Source: Paraburkholderia phenazinium (GTDB taxonomy: Bacteria; Pseudomonadota; Gammaproteobacteria; Burkholderiales; Burkholderiaceae). Taken from it: 64,000 bases of DNA. The stretch is from positions 1,364,001 to 1,428,000 of the forward strand of contig NZ_FSRU01000001.1 of NCBI RefSeq assembly GCF_900142845.1, given 5' to 3'. Under the pieces are notes generated by a model. The model did no database searches, was not told the origin of the DNA, and saw only the letters and a list, made by a program, of their open reading frames with translations. The translations under genes were made by a program, and so were the position numbers. Positions 36,261 to 45,259 of this stretch are shown one piece after another (within the stretch, counting starts at the first letter, position 1; each line of letters starts with the position of its first letter).

Positions 36261-36269
36261 GCGTCGACG

Positions 36270-37517
36270 TCAGGCTGCGGGTTCATCGGCAAGTGTACGG
36301 CCGCGGGTTTCCGGCAGCATCAAAATCGAAACGACGACGATGGCATAGGCGAAAGCCGCGGATGTCCCGATCGCAAAGCCCAGCGAAAACTGGCTCGCAA
36401 GATGCCCGACCAGCACCGGGAAGCCGGCGGAGACCACCCGTCCAAAGTTGTAGCAAAAGCCCACGCCGGTGCCGCGCGTGCCGCGTGGATAGAGTTCGTT
36501 GAAGAGGGCGCCCATGCTTGCCGGAATGCCGGCGGCGAAGAAGCCGAGCGGAAAACCTAGCGCGAGCATGGCGTGGTTCGACATAGGCAGGAACACGTAC
36601 AGGATCACGGTCGCCACGCAGCACACCGAGAACAGCAGGATGGTCTGCCGCCGTCCGATCGCGTCGAGCAACACCGATGCGGCGAGGCAGCCGCAGAAAA
36701 ACGCGAGGATGATCACGGCCAGGTAGCCGCCGGTGCCGAGCACGGACAAGTGTCGTTCCGTCTTCAGGAACGTGGGCAACCAGGTCGTCAGCGCGGAATA
36801 GCCGCCATGTGCGCCGACGCCGAGCAGACCGCCGATCAGCGTCATGCGCAGGACATCCGGTGCAAAGATGGACAGAAGCGGCATGCGTTCGACGGCGCCG
36901 CCATCCTTCTTTATTTTGGCAGCGGGTGCTTCGGGCTCCTTGATATGGCGCCGGATGTAGATGACGAGCAGGGCGGGCAGCATGCCGACCGCGAACATCA
37001 CGCGCCAGCCCATGGCCGGCGGCAGGAACGAGAACACCGCGGCATAGAGCAGCACAGCCGCGGCCCAGCCCACGGCCCATGCGCTTTGCACGGCGCCCAT
37101 GGCCTTGCCGCGATGCTGGTTGCGGATCGTCTCCGCCATGAGCACGGCGCCGGCCGCCCATTCGCCGCCGAAGCCAAAACCCTGCAAGGCCTTGAGAACG
37201 ATGAATTCAGGGAAGTTCTGCGCGAATGCCGACAACAGCGTGAAGACGGAAAACCACGCAACCGTAATCTGCAGGGTGCGCACACGGCCAATGCGGTCCG
37301 CCGCCGCGCCGCAAATCCAGCCGCCCAGCGCCGAGGCAATCAGCGTGACGCCGCTGACGAGACCGGCCTCGGTTTTGCTGATGCCCCATTCGGCGATGAT
37401 CGCCGGAATCACGAGGCTGAACATCTGCACGTCGAGCGCATCGAGCGCCCAGCCACCGAAGCACGCCCAGAAGGTGCGCCGCTCGTTTTTGGATACTTCG
37501 CCATACCAGGAAAACAT
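36270..37517 (-). CDS. MFS transporter, aromatic acid:H+ symporter type
   Basis: A 415-residue twelve-helix importer. The AAHS signature between TM2 and TM3 reads GWICGAAADRIGRVRTLQ, and TM1 carries WALDALDVQMFSLVIP. The second-half motif appears as LLDAIGRRQTIL. Such transporters bring in protonated aromatic or similar organic acids. It lies between a GntR regulator and an amidohydrolase on the same strand, with 143 bp before it, enough for its own promoter. Confidence 0.9.
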   Translation of the reverse strand: MFSWYGEVSKNERRTFWACFGGWALDALDVQMFSLVIPAIIAEWGISKTEAGLVSGVTLIASALGGWICGAAADRIGRVRTLQITVAWFSVFTLLSAFAQNFPEFIVLKALQGFGFGGEWAAGAVLMAETIRNQHRGKAMGAVQSAWAVGWAAAVLLYAAVFSFLPPAMGWRVMFAVGMLPALLVIYIRRHIKEPEAPAAKIKKDGGAVERMPLLSIFAPDVLRMTLIGGLLGVGAHGGYSALTTWLPTFLKTERHLSVLGTGGYLAVIILAFFCGCLAASVLLDAIGRRQTILLFSVCCVATVILYVFLPMSNHAMLALGFPLGFFAAGIPASMGALFNELYPRGTRGTGVGFCYNFGRVVSAGFPVLVGHLASQFSLGFAIGTSAAFAYAIVVVSILMLPETRGRTLADEPAA

Positions 37518-37660
37518 CTGGACTCCACGCGCCTGATGCCGGCGCTGCTACTGGTTAAACCCCGAAAACTGCGCGGCGCACAGGGCGCCATTTAACTGTG
37601 CCGGCAATGGCAAGCCGTCGCTGCGCGCCGCGATGGGCGCGCAGAACGCGACTGCGGCGC

Positions 37661-38392
37661 CTAGCGAATTTCGATTTCGTATGCGAAGTGTTGGGCGGCG
37701 CCACGCGAGAGGCGCCATTCGAGCGGCGCGCCGTCGTAGCCGAAGGCGACCCGTTCGATGACGACGATCGGGCTATGCTCGGGTACGCCCAACGCGGCGA
37801 CGTCTGTTGCGTTGGCGGTTTCGACAGTGAGGCGTTCGTCGGCGCGCGCCACCACACGGGCACAGCGTTTCTCGTAGAACGGATACAGCAGTGGGCCGAA
37901 TTCCTCGACGGGGCAGTCGGCTAACGCCGCGAAGGGCTCGTACGGCAGCCAGATCTGTTCGGCCACGATGGGTGTGTCGTCGATCAGACGCAAACGGGCG
38001 AGCCGGATCGCTTTAGCGCCGGATTTCAGGCTGAATCGGGCCACCACCGCCTTGGGCGCTTTCGTGACCACACGCTCGAGAATGCGGCTCTCGGGGACGC
38101 GGCGCTCGCCGTTAGGCGCATGAAAACGGAAGAAGCGGAACAGCGAGCGATCGAAGGTGGCGCGGCGCACGAAGGTGCCGCGGCCCTGGAAGCGTTCGAC
38201 CAGCCCCTCGCGCTCCAGCAGGTCGACCGCCTTGCGCACGGTGCCCACGGCGAGGTCATATGCGAGCGCCAGTTCCTGCTCCGTCGGCAGCGGATCGTGC
38301 GGCTGCCATTCGAGCGCAGCGATACGCGCGGCCAACTGGTCGCGCAGGCGGTGATAGCGGGGAATGCGGTCGTCCACGATCGTATGGGCCAA
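37661..38392 (-). CDS. GntR-family regulator (HutC/UTRA type)
   Basis: A 243-residue repressor: N-terminal winged helix (LPTEQELALAYDLAVGTVRKA, in parts, residues about 35-55) and a C-terminal UTRA ligand domain (PIVAEQIWLPYEPFA, ending APLEWRLSRGAAQHFAYEIE). The start is TTG at 38392; no in-frame ATG exists upstream. An 8-bp-arm palindrome lies 11-36 nt upstream of that start, in the gap before the divergent amine oxidase. It probably controls the oxidase and the MFS/amidohydrolase genes. Confidence 0.88.
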   Translation of the reverse strand: MAHTIVDDRIPRYHRLRDQLAARIAALEWQPHDPLPTEQELALAYDLAVGTVRKAVDLLEREGLVERFQGRGTFVRRATFDRSLFRFFRFHAPNGERRVPESRILERVVTKAPKAVVARFSLKSGAKAIRLARLRLIDDTPIVAEQIWLPYEPFAALADCPVEEFGPLLYPFYEKRCARVVARADERLTVETANATDVAALGVPEHSPIVVIERVAFGYDGAPLEWRLSRGAAQHFAYEIEIR

Positions 38393-38402
38393 TGGCCGGG
38401 TA

Positions 38403-38428
38403 AATTCATATATATGATTGTATGAATT
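38403..38428. promoter_or_regulatory. Palindromic operator between gntR and the amine oxidase
   Basis: AATTCATA (38403-38410) and TATGAATT (38421-38428) are perfect inverted arms around a 10-nt AT-rich spacer. Position in a divergent promoter next to a GntR gene suggests it is that regulator's binding site. Confidence 0.6.
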
Positions 38429-38503
38429 CTGTGCGCTGAGGATCGGGGTTTTCCCTGGACGAAGGTATGATCGCGAATATCGTCAACTGCTGGAGGAGAG
38501 GCT

Positions 38504-39676
38504 GTGTCTGAAGAGCGATGCGAGGTTGCAGTAGTTGGGCTGGGCGCGATGGGCGCGGCGACGCTTTACCAACTCGCGAAAGCCGGGGTAAAAGCGGTGG
38601 GCATTGACCGTTTCGCTCCGCCGCACGATCAGGGATCGAGTCACGGCGATACGCGTATCACGCGTCTGGCAGTGGGCGAAGGGGCCGCTTATGTGCCGCT
38701 GGTGCGCAGGTCGCATCAGATCTGGCGCGAGCTGGAAGCGCAGAGCGGTGAAGCGCTGTTCGAGCAATGCGGGGTACTCGTCATGAGCTCGAGCGCGACG
38801 ACGACGTCGCATCATGGCGCGGCCGATTTCACCGCGAACACCATTGAGCTGGGGCGTACCTATGGCATTGCGCACGAGGTCCTCACGTCGTCGCAGATCC
38901 GCGAGCGCTTCCCTCAATTCGGACCGATCCGCGATGGCGCGGTGGGGTACTTCGAACCCGAGGGAGGCTTTGTGCGTCCGGAGCGTTGTATCGCGACGCA
39001 GCTAGAGGCGGCGCAAGCGCTTGGCGCCACCCTGATCACCGGTGCCACGGTTTCCGCATTGGAATCGCTCGGTGGTGGGGTTCGCGTCAAAGCGGGCGAA
39101 CGGACGCTCGTGGCTGACAAGGTCATTGTCTGTGCCGGCATGTGGTCCGCCAACCTGCTGGGCGAGCCGTTTAGCGCCTTGCTGAAGGTCTGCCGGCAAA
39201 CGCTGTACTGGTTCAAGCTGGCCGAGCCGACGATTTTCCCGGAAGTGTCGCCGAGTTTCATTCTGGCCCATGGTCCCGGGGAAGCCGATATTTGCTATGG
39301 CTTTCCGCCTATTCCCGGTGAAGGCAGCATGAAGATCGCGACCGAGCAGTATGTGGCGCTCAACTCGATCGACGCGCTCGACCGCACGGTCTCCGCCGCC
39401 GAGGTGGACGAGATGTATCGCAAGCAGGTGGCGGGCAATATCGCCGGTGTGACCTCTGAGTTGGTCAAGGCACGCGTTTGCACGTATACGGTGACCCCTG
39501 ACTTCGGCTTCATCATCGACGATCATCCGACGCTCGACAATGTGACCGTGGTGTCAGCCTGTTCGGGGCATGGCTTCAAGCATTCGGCGGCGATTGGCGA
39601 AGCGGTGGCGCAGCGCTGCGTGAGCGGCGCAAGCCAGATTGATCTGTCCGCGTTTTCGTTGAGCCGCTTTGCGTGA
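38504..39676 (+). CDS. solA: FAD-dependent N-methyl amino-acid oxidase (SolA/sarcosine oxidase type)
   Basis: A 390-residue monomeric amine oxidase. The N-terminal dinucleotide motif is VAVVGLGAMGAATLYQLAK; the covalent-flavin Cys of this family is present in VCTYTVTPD (residue about 326). It oxidises secondary amines such as sarcosine or N-methyltryptophan to imine and hydrogen peroxide. The GTG start has a strong GGAGGAG 7-8 nt upstream. It diverges from the GntR regulator. SolA and MSOX-type enzymes cannot be separated by eye; other N-methyl amines are possible. Confidence 0.85.
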   Translation: MSEERCEVAVVGLGAMGAATLYQLAKAGVKAVGIDRFAPPHDQGSSHGDTRITRLAVGEGAAYVPLVRRSHQIWRELEAQSGEALFEQCGVLVMSSSATTTSHHGAADFTANTIELGRTYGIAHEVLTSSQIRERFPQFGPIRDGAVGYFEPEGGFVRPERCIATQLEAAQALGATLITGATVSALESLGGGVRVKAGERTLVADKVIVCAGMWSANLLGEPFSALLKVCRQTLYWFKLAEPTIFPEVSPSFILAHGPGEADICYGFPPIPGEGSMKIATEQYVALNSIDALDRTVSAAEVDEMYRKQVAGNIAGVTSELVKARVCTYTVTPDFGFIIDDHPTLDNVTVVSACSGHGFKHSAAIGEAVAQRCVSGASQIDLSAFSLSRFA

Positions 39677-39684
39677 AAGGGTGC

Positions 39685-39720
39685 GGTCCGAAGGGCGTGC
39701 TGTTGGCCCTTCTTCGGACC
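39685..39720. terminator. Hairpin between convergent genes
   Basis: GGTCCGAAG (39685-39693) and CTTCGGACC (39712-39720) form perfect 9-bp arms, extended inward by GGC/GCC. It lies between the amine oxidase stop and the convergent phospholipase D-like stop, whose last base it touches. Likely a shared terminator. Confidence 0.55.
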
Positions 39721-41138
39721 TATGGGTGAAGACGGTCTTGCGCTTCGCCATACGTCTGTGGGTTCAGGCTGCAGGCGAGACCGTTCCAGTTGAAGTCGCC
39801 CGCTTGCCATCGTGTTTCGTTATCGCGTGCGATACGTTGATAGAGCTGCAGCGCGGACACGTCGTCGAGGTGACGCGTGTCTTCGCCCAGATGTTCGAGG
39901 AAGAGTTGGCAACGCAGCTCGCGCACCGCATCCGGGTCCCAGACCGTCGCATTCATCTCGCTGTGACCGAACAGCGAATTCGCATGCAGGTTGCACGAGC
40001 CGATCGTCATCCACGCATCGTCGACGAGCATGAGTTTGGCGTGGACGTAAACGTAGCGCCGGCCGCCGGATCGCGTTGGCCCCGCAATCCCAGCTAACGT
40101 GAAATTCGCGTAGCGGCCGAGTGCTTCGATCTGATCGAAAAACGGCTTGCTTTCCGGTTTCAGTCTCCACTGCGCAACATATCCCTCGGGCTCGCCGGGT
40201 AAGAGCAGGACGACGGCTACCCCGCGTTTCAAGGCATCTTCGAGCGCGCTGGCAATAGTGGGCACAGGCAGCGCCTGGTTTTCCAGGTAGATCGAACGGC
40301 GCGCAGCCTGAATGGCCAGCAAGTATTGATCCGTGATGGAGCGTTCGCCGGCCGCGATGGGGTAAGCCTCGCTGTCAGCAGCAGCGTGTGCCTCACGATA
40401 GCAATCCGCGTGGACGTTGCGCTGAATCTGCACGACGCTCGGGCCGCATGGCTCGGATGAACGCGTCGGGAAAGCGAGCGCGGAATGGCCTTGCGGGCCG
40501 TAGACCCCAAGGGCCTGCGTCCGCTCGCTGGTTTCGTTCCAGCGCTGCACGAAATTGTGATGCACGTCGCTTGCGCACGGACCCGTAATCTCGACATACA
40601 CATCGTGGCGTGGCTCGCCGTCTACATGACCGGGTTCGACAATCGCAAAGGTCGGATTGATGCCGCCGACAAACGTGGTCTCGGCCGGCTGACCCGCATC
40701 GATTAGCCAGCACTTCTGGTGATGACAAAAGGCGCGCGGCGCGCGGTCCCAGCGGGCGCTAAAACGCGAACCCCGCGCAGCGAGCCACTCGAAGTCCGCG
40801 GGCGTGCCGGCGAAGGTCTGTCCGTATCCGCTGCTCTCGGGATTGGGGCGCCAAAAAATCACGCGGACGTCGAGACCTCGCTCGACGGCGCGATCCAGTA
40901 CATCGAACAGTGTGCCCCGGCCATCCGGCATCTGAAAGTCCGTGGCGATGAAGGTCACGGTGAACCAGACGCTGTGCTGCGCATGCTCCACCGCTTCGCA
41001 AATGCGGCGAAAAGCCGGCCCGCTGTCGACGAGCGGATGAACCCGATTGCCCACGCGTCGCGGATAGGACCCATGCGTGATGAATGGGATGGTGTGCGGC
41101 TCGGTTGCGTCGCCGGCTGTCTGGTCGCTGTGACTCAT
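39720..41138 (-). CDS. Phospholipase D-family (cardiolipin synthase-like) protein
   Basis: A 472-residue PLD-superfamily enzyme with two HKD motifs: HHQKCWLID (residues about 139-147) and VHAKLMLVD (about 367-375), each with the trailing Ser/Asn context (GGIN and GSCN). Two HKD halves joined in one chain fit bacterial cardiolipin synthases or phospholipases; no membrane helices are evident at the N-terminus, unlike ClsA. It may transfer phosphatidyl groups or hydrolyse phosphodiesters. No neighbour clarifies the role. Confidence 0.85.
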   Translation of the reverse strand: MSHSDQTAGDATEPHTIPFITHGSYPRRVGNRVHPLVDSGPAFRRICEAVEHAQHSVWFTVTFIATDFQMPDGRGTLFDVLDRAVERGLDVRVIFWRPNPESSGYGQTFAGTPADFEWLAARGSRFSARWDRAPRAFCHHQKCWLIDAGQPAETTFVGGINPTFAIVEPGHVDGEPRHDVYVEITGPCASDVHHNFVQRWNETSERTQALGVYGPQGHSALAFPTRSSEPCGPSVVQIQRNVHADCYREAHAAADSEAYPIAAGERSITDQYLLAIQAARRSIYLENQALPVPTIASALEDALKRGVAVVLLLPGEPEGYVAQWRLKPESKPFFDQIEALGRYANFTLAGIAGPTRSGGRRYVYVHAKLMLVDDAWMTIGSCNLHANSLFGHSEMNATVWDPDAVRELRCQLFLEHLGEDTRHLDDVSALQLYQRIARDNETRWQAGDFNWNGLACSLNPQTYGEAQDRLHP

Positions 41139-41219
41139 CGAAGGTATCGGATCCGGGTTGTCGGCGGCTTGGGAGAACCGCGGATCATGATACGGTAGAT
41201 CGATGACAGGGATGCAACG

Positions 41220-42275
41220 TCACGTAGCGCTGTTCAGCTCGTACTTCATGATGTTGCCGTGCCGTCCATGAATGTCGCGTTCGACGCTATACACGTCCCC
41301 CTCGATCGTCGAACTCTGCGCCAACACCTGCGCGATCGCCGAACGATCCTCTGCATCCAGTGCGACCGCCATGACCTTCAGATGCTCCGGCAGATGATCG
41401 CCGCGGCGCACGCCGACAATGGCGCCCGCGACCTGCTCCTGGTCGAGCACCCAGCGCGTCGCGATGGTCGCAATCGACACGCCGTGCTTAACCGCAATGC
41501 GCTCGAGCGTTTGCAGCAGCGTCTGGAACAGATCCCAGCCGCCGAAATCGTCGATGATCAGCTTGTACTTGATGAGCGAGCGGTTGGCGATGTCCTGTCC
41601 CGGTTCGGCGGCGCCGAGCCATCGCCCGGACAGAAACCCGCCCGCTACGGTGCCGTAGCAAAACAGATGAATGCCGTGCTCGCGCGCATATGCGCCGAGT
41701 TGCCGCGCCGGACGCCGGTCCAGCAGGGAGTACTGCACCTGCATGCTGGTTAGTTCGATGCCTGCATCTACCAGCTCCTTCGTGCGCTGTGTGTCGAAAT
41801 TGGTGCCGCTCAGGCGGTCGATCTTGCCCGCCTGCTGCAATTCGCGCAGCCATTGCGCGACTTCGAGGTAGCGCGGGACCGAATAGTCCCACCAGTGAAA
41901 CTGCACCAGGTCGAGTCGCTCGACGCGCAAACGCGAGAGCGAGCGGTCGATGGTTTGCTGAACTAACCGATGGTCGATCGTCTTGAGCGCGGACAGATCG
42001 GGGACGAACTTCGTATGAATCTTCAACTGATCGAGACTGTCCGCGCCGCGGCGATTGCGGTAGTCGTCACGGAATTCGCCGATCATTTCCTCGACACCCG
42101 TGTAGATGTCGGCACAATCGAAAGCGGTCACGCCGGCGTCGTAGTAAGCGCCCATGTCCGCAATCGCTGTGGCGCGATCGACGCTGCCATGGTCCCCGGC
42201 AAGTTGCCAGCCGCCTTTGAGAATACGTGAGATCGAGTAGCCGGGCGCCAGCTCGACGCGCTGCATCTGTGTCAT
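41220..42275 (-). CDS. Aldo/keto reductase
   Basis: A 351-residue aldo/keto reductase: Asp and Tyr in FDCADIYTG, Lys in HTKFVPD, His in VQFHWWDYS. A distinctive C-terminal extension of about 30 residues follows the NADPH-binding ATRWVLDQEQVAGAIVGVRR segment. Its ATG overlaps the stop of the TIGR04076 gene by ATGA, so translation is coupled. It is the last gene of the XRE-cupin operon. Substrate unknown; sugar-derived or hydroxy-acid compounds are possible. Confidence 0.88.
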   Translation of the reverse strand: MTQMQRVELAPGYSISRILKGGWQLAGDHGSVDRATAIADMGAYYDAGVTAFDCADIYTGVEEMIGEFRDDYRNRRGADSLDQLKIHTKFVPDLSALKTIDHRLVQQTIDRSLSRLRVERLDLVQFHWWDYSVPRYLEVAQWLRELQQAGKIDRLSGTNFDTQRTKELVDAGIELTSMQVQYSLLDRRPARQLGAYAREHGIHLFCYGTVAGGFLSGRWLGAAEPGQDIANRSLIKYKLIIDDFGGWDLFQTLLQTLERIAVKHGVSIATIATRWVLDQEQVAGAIVGVRRGDHLPEHLKVMAVALDAEDRSAIAQVLAQSSTIEGDVYSVERDIHGRHGNIMKYELNSAT

Positions 42276-42649
42276 TCAAAGTCCTTTTCGATGAGTTTGA
42301 CCGCGGTCGTATCCGCATGCCGGAATCGGCGTTTGCCGAGCCGGGTGATGCGAAAGCGCGAGGGGCAATTAGGATCGGGGCAGGCCACTTCGGCGTCCGT
42401 GGACATCCAGTCATGCGGGTCGGTGGCACGTTGCTTGGCGGGCAGCAGCGGCAGCAATGCCGCGAGCGAGTAAATCGAAAACGCCTGGCCCGGCGGCAGA
42501 TGCAGCATCTCGCCGTGCAATTCGAAGGAGTCGCCGACCTGTGCGCCGCAATACAGCTTGGCGCCCTCCGGTGCAACGACTTCGACGCGCAGATCGTAAA
42601 GCTCGAACGAGGGCGCTTCTGCGCGCTCGTCGTGGGTGTGAGAAGTCAT
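42272..42649 (-). CDS. TIGR04076-family protein
   Basis: A 125-residue protein of the family named TIGR04076, of unknown function: DLRVEVVAPEGAKLYCGAQ, GDSFELHGEMLHLPPGQAF, FSIYSLAALLPLLPAKQR, and a late Cys pair (ACPDPNC) that could bind metal. It starts 2 nt after the XRE-cupin stop and ends overlapping the aldo/keto reductase start. The tight coupling suggests the three act together. Confidence 0.75.
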   Translation of the reverse strand: MTSHTHDERAEAPSFELYDLRVEVVAPEGAKLYCGAQVGDSFELHGEMLHLPPGQAFSIYSLAALLPLLPAKQRATDPHDWMSTDAEVACPDPNCPSRFRITRLGKRRFRHADTTAVKLIEKDFE

Positions 42650-42651
42650 GT

Positions 42652-43188
42652 TCAAGGATTCGGTGGGGTGACCGACAGGATGATTTCGGTGGGATGGGCA
42701 GAGCCGTTGCGATAGCGGTGCGGCAGCCGCGAGTCGAACGAAATGCTCTCGCCGGCCGCCACCTGGTACTCGATGCCGTCGATCTGTGCGATCAGCTCGC
42801 CGGCGATCACATACACGCATTCCGACGACGCGTGGCCGCGCGGTTCGTCGGCAGACACTTCGCCCGGTTGCAGCACGGCGCGTAGCACTTCAAGCTGACC
42901 GTTGCCGGCCGTCAGGCGTTCGTAGCCGACGCGCCCCTTTGGCGCAATCAGTCGCGAGCGATTGCCTGGCCGGCTGATCCAGACCGAAGGTGCGATTGTC
43001 TGGGCGAACAGTGAGGCGACCGATTCGCCGAATACGCCGGCGAGGCGCCGCATGGTTTCAAGGCTCGGGTCCGTCACCGCCCGCTCGATCTGGCTGAGCA
43101 GCGTAGGCGAGACATCCGCGAGACTTGCCAGTTGGCGCAGCGACATGCCGCGCGCGGTCCGCAATTCCTTGAGTCGTTCACCAATCAA
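42652..43188 (-). CDS. XRE-family regulator with cupin domain
   Basis: A 178-residue regulator: N-terminal helix-turn-helix (LKELRTARGMSLRQLASLA, LLSQIERAVTDPSLETMRRLA) and a C-terminal cupin (GHASSECVYVIAGELIAQIDG). TTG at 43188 was chosen as the start because GAGG is 7 nt upstream; the frame is open to 43281 but the extra residues have no regulator character. It leads the TIGR04076/aldo-keto reductase operon and diverges from a DUF3311-symporter operon. Repeated GGTGCAC motifs in the gap are its likely sites. Confidence 0.85.
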   Translation of the reverse strand: MIGERLKELRTARGMSLRQLASLADVSPTLLSQIERAVTDPSLETMRRLAGVFGESVASLFAQTIAPSVWISRPGNRSRLIAPKGRVGYERLTAGNGQLEVLRAVLQPGEVSADEPRGHASSECVYVIAGELIAQIDGIEYQVAAGESISFDSRLPHRYRNGSAHPTEIILSVTPPNP

Positions 43189-43232
43189 TTTGTGGCCTCG
43201 TGTCGTGCAGCTCGATCGAACATTGGTGTGTA

Positions 43233-43400
43233 GTATAGGTGCACGATATTGTGTCGTCAACGTGGCGCCAATGCGCCTCATGCTGATTCGCCTTGAACTG
43301 GGTTAACGCCAAAAATACCCAATAAACCAGGGTTAACCTGATCCGTCCGCGCCACAAATTATTTTTGACCTGCTTGAAATGATGTGCACTACAGGTGCAC
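43233..43400. promoter_or_regulatory. Repeated GGTGCAC operators in the XRE-cupin/symporter divergent region
   Basis: GTATAGGTGCAC (43233-43244) and CTACAGGTGCAC (43389-43400) are similar 12-mers. The second is part of GTGCAC-TACAG-GTGCAC (43384-43400), a spaced pair of the palindrome GTGCAC. A possible -35 (TTGACC, 43365-43370) lies 17 nt before the second site, so a bound regulator would cover the -10 region of the symporter operon. Confidence 0.5.
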
Positions 43401-43446
43401 ACTCTGCCTCCATTAGTGCAGTCCAACTTCACGTGGAGCAAAGGTC

Positions 43447-43725
43447 ATGGCGCAAGGTCAGGCGGCGGGCGGCAGTGCCCGTCACGCGTATCGGTGGTTG
43501 CTGGTCGTTCCTTTTGTCTGGCAGGCGGGGCTTGCCCCCGTCGTCAACGGCGTGTCGTGGTCGCCGCTCGGTCTGCCGTTTCCGATGCTGTGGCAGTTGG
43601 TGGGAATCGTGCTGACGAGCGTGCTGATCGCAATCGTGTTCCGGCTCGACCGTGCGCATGGCGTCGAGCGTGAAGAAGAGGCCTTCATTGCGGCGACCTC
43701 CGGGTCCACGGGAGAGCCGCGATGA
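43447..43725 (+). CDS. DUF3311-family small membrane protein
   Basis: A 92-residue protein with two hydrophobic helices (residues about 18-35 and 45-67), of the family that almost always precedes a sodium:solute symporter gene and is thought to be its small subunit. GGAG lies about 10 nt upstream. Its stop overlaps the symporter ATG (ATGA). Confidence 0.85.
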   Translation: MAQGQAAGGSARHAYRWLLVVPFVWQAGLAPVVNGVSWSPLGLPFPMLWQLVGIVLTSVLIAIVFRLDRAHGVEREEEAFIAATSGSTGEPR

Positions 43726-45215
43726 AGCTCGCCATTGTGATCGTGATCCTGCTTGCCACGCTGACCGGCGCGGTGGGATATGGCCGGCGCACCCGCAAGG
43801 GACACACGTTAACGGACTGGGCAGTGGGCGGCCGCAGTCTGGGCGCGGTGATCTTCTGGTTCATGAACGCAGGGGAGGTCTACACGACTTTCGCTGTGCT
43901 CGGCATTTCCGGCTACGCGTGGGCGCTAGGGGCGCCGGCTTACCTGGCATTCTGTTCGGTGTCGCTGAGCTATGCGATCGGCTACTGGCTGATGCCGAAG
44001 ATCTGGCGAGCGGGGCGTACCCGTCAGCTCGTCACGCAGGCCGATTTTTTCGCGGCCCGCTACGACGCCACCTGGCTGGGTGTCGTGACCGGCGTGATCG
44101 GCATTGCCTCGTTGATTGTCTATGTGCAGATTCAACTGGTGAGCCTGGGATTGATCGTTCAGTTGACGCTCGACGATCTGATCTCCACCCAGGCGGCCAC
44201 CTTGATTGCCGGCTTGCTGATGATCACCTTCGTCTTCGTCGCCGGGGTGCGTTCCGCGGCGTTTGCGGCGGGCGTCAAGGACGTGCTGATGATCGTGGTG
44301 GTCGTGTTGTTGAGTGCGACGGTGGCGGGCAAAGTGGGCGCGGCGTCCATGCTGGATATCTTCCACATGGCCGAGGTGCAGCATCCGGGCATCGGCAAAT
44401 TCCCGGGGCTGGATCCGACGTCGCCGACGACAGCCATCTGGTTAATGACCTCGTCGATCAACATCGCGCTCGGCAACTGGGTGTTCCCGCATCTGTTCCA
44501 GATGTCGTACACGGCGCAAAGCGCGACCGCGATTCGACGCAATGCCATCTGGCAGCCGCTCTATTCGCTGGCGTACTTCTTCATCATTCTGCTTGGCTTC
44601 GCGGCACTGCTTGCCGGTACCCATCCGCCGGGCAACAACCTGAACGCCGCGCTGCTGCAATTCATCTCCGAGCGTTATGCCGCACCCATCGTCGGTCTCG
44701 TGGCAGGGACGGGATTCCTGTTGGCGCTCGCGCCCGGCGCGTTGCTGTTGCTGACCGCGGGTTCGATCTTTAGCCGCAATGTCGTCGCACCGTTCATGCC
44801 CAATCTCAAGGACAGCACCTCCTTGCTGATCTCGCGCGGTTCGCTGACCGTGTTTGCCGCGATTGCCGTCTGGCTGTCGATCAGTCAGAAAGGCTCGCTC
44901 GTGAAGATTCTGCTCGACGCGTATTCGGCAATCGGCATGCTGGCGCCCGCTGTCTTCCTCGGATTTCTCTGGAAGCGGACCACCGCGGTGGGTGTGCTGG
45001 CGGGTCTCGCGGCCGGCTTCGTTGCGCTGCTGGCGCCGTTTGCCGCGCACTACTGGGCTGCGGTGGCCCCTCAATGCGAGCCGGGACTGATCGCCATGGC
45101 GATCAACGCCGCGACGGTCGTACTCGTCAGCCTGGCCACGCCATTGCCGACGCGGCATGCGGTATCGCTCGGCGTCGCGTCTGAGTCTATTGCCGGCAAG
45201 CAATCGGCGGCCTGA
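43722..45215 (+). CDS. Sodium:solute symporter (SSS family)
   Basis: A 497-residue inner-membrane importer with about thirteen helices. SSS features include TDWAVGGRSLG near the N-terminus, the TM2 segment NAGEVYTTFAVLGISGYAW, and ALAPGALLLLTAGSIFSRNV toward the C-terminal half. It is the functional partner of the DUF3311 protein and is followed by a porin, so outer- and inner-membrane uptake of one solute are encoded together. The solute is unknown. Confidence 0.92.
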   Translation: MKLAIVIVILLATLTGAVGYGRRTRKGHTLTDWAVGGRSLGAVIFWFMNAGEVYTTFAVLGISGYAWALGAPAYLAFCSVSLSYAIGYWLMPKIWRAGRTRQLVTQADFFAARYDATWLGVVTGVIGIASLIVYVQIQLVSLGLIVQLTLDDLISTQAATLIAGLLMITFVFVAGVRSAAFAAGVKDVLMIVVVVLLSATVAGKVGAASMLDIFHMAEVQHPGIGKFPGLDPTSPTTAIWLMTSSINIALGNWVFPHLFQMSYTAQSATAIRRNAIWQPLYSLAYFFIILLGFAALLAGTHPPGNNLNAALLQFISERYAAPIVGLVAGTGFLLALAPGALLLLTAGSIFSRNVVAPFMPNLKDSTSLLISRGSLTVFAAIAVWLSISQKGSLVKILLDAYSAIGMLAPAVFLGFLWKRTTAVGVLAGLAAGFVALLAPFAAHYWAAVAPQCEPGLIAMAINAATVVLVSLATPLPTRHAVSLGVASESIAGKQSAA

Positions 45216-45259
45216 ACAAACTTCATTCGAATAGCCGTGCCCCTTACCTGGAGATCCTG

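Noticed and set aside
36573-37595. Open frame of about 340 codons on the plus strand
   Set aside because: Antisense of the MFS transporter, which shows intact family motifs.
43189-43281. Longer N-terminus for the XRE-cupin regulator
   Set aside because: The extra residues lie in the divergent promoter over a GGTGCAC site, and TTG 43188 has a well-placed GAGG.
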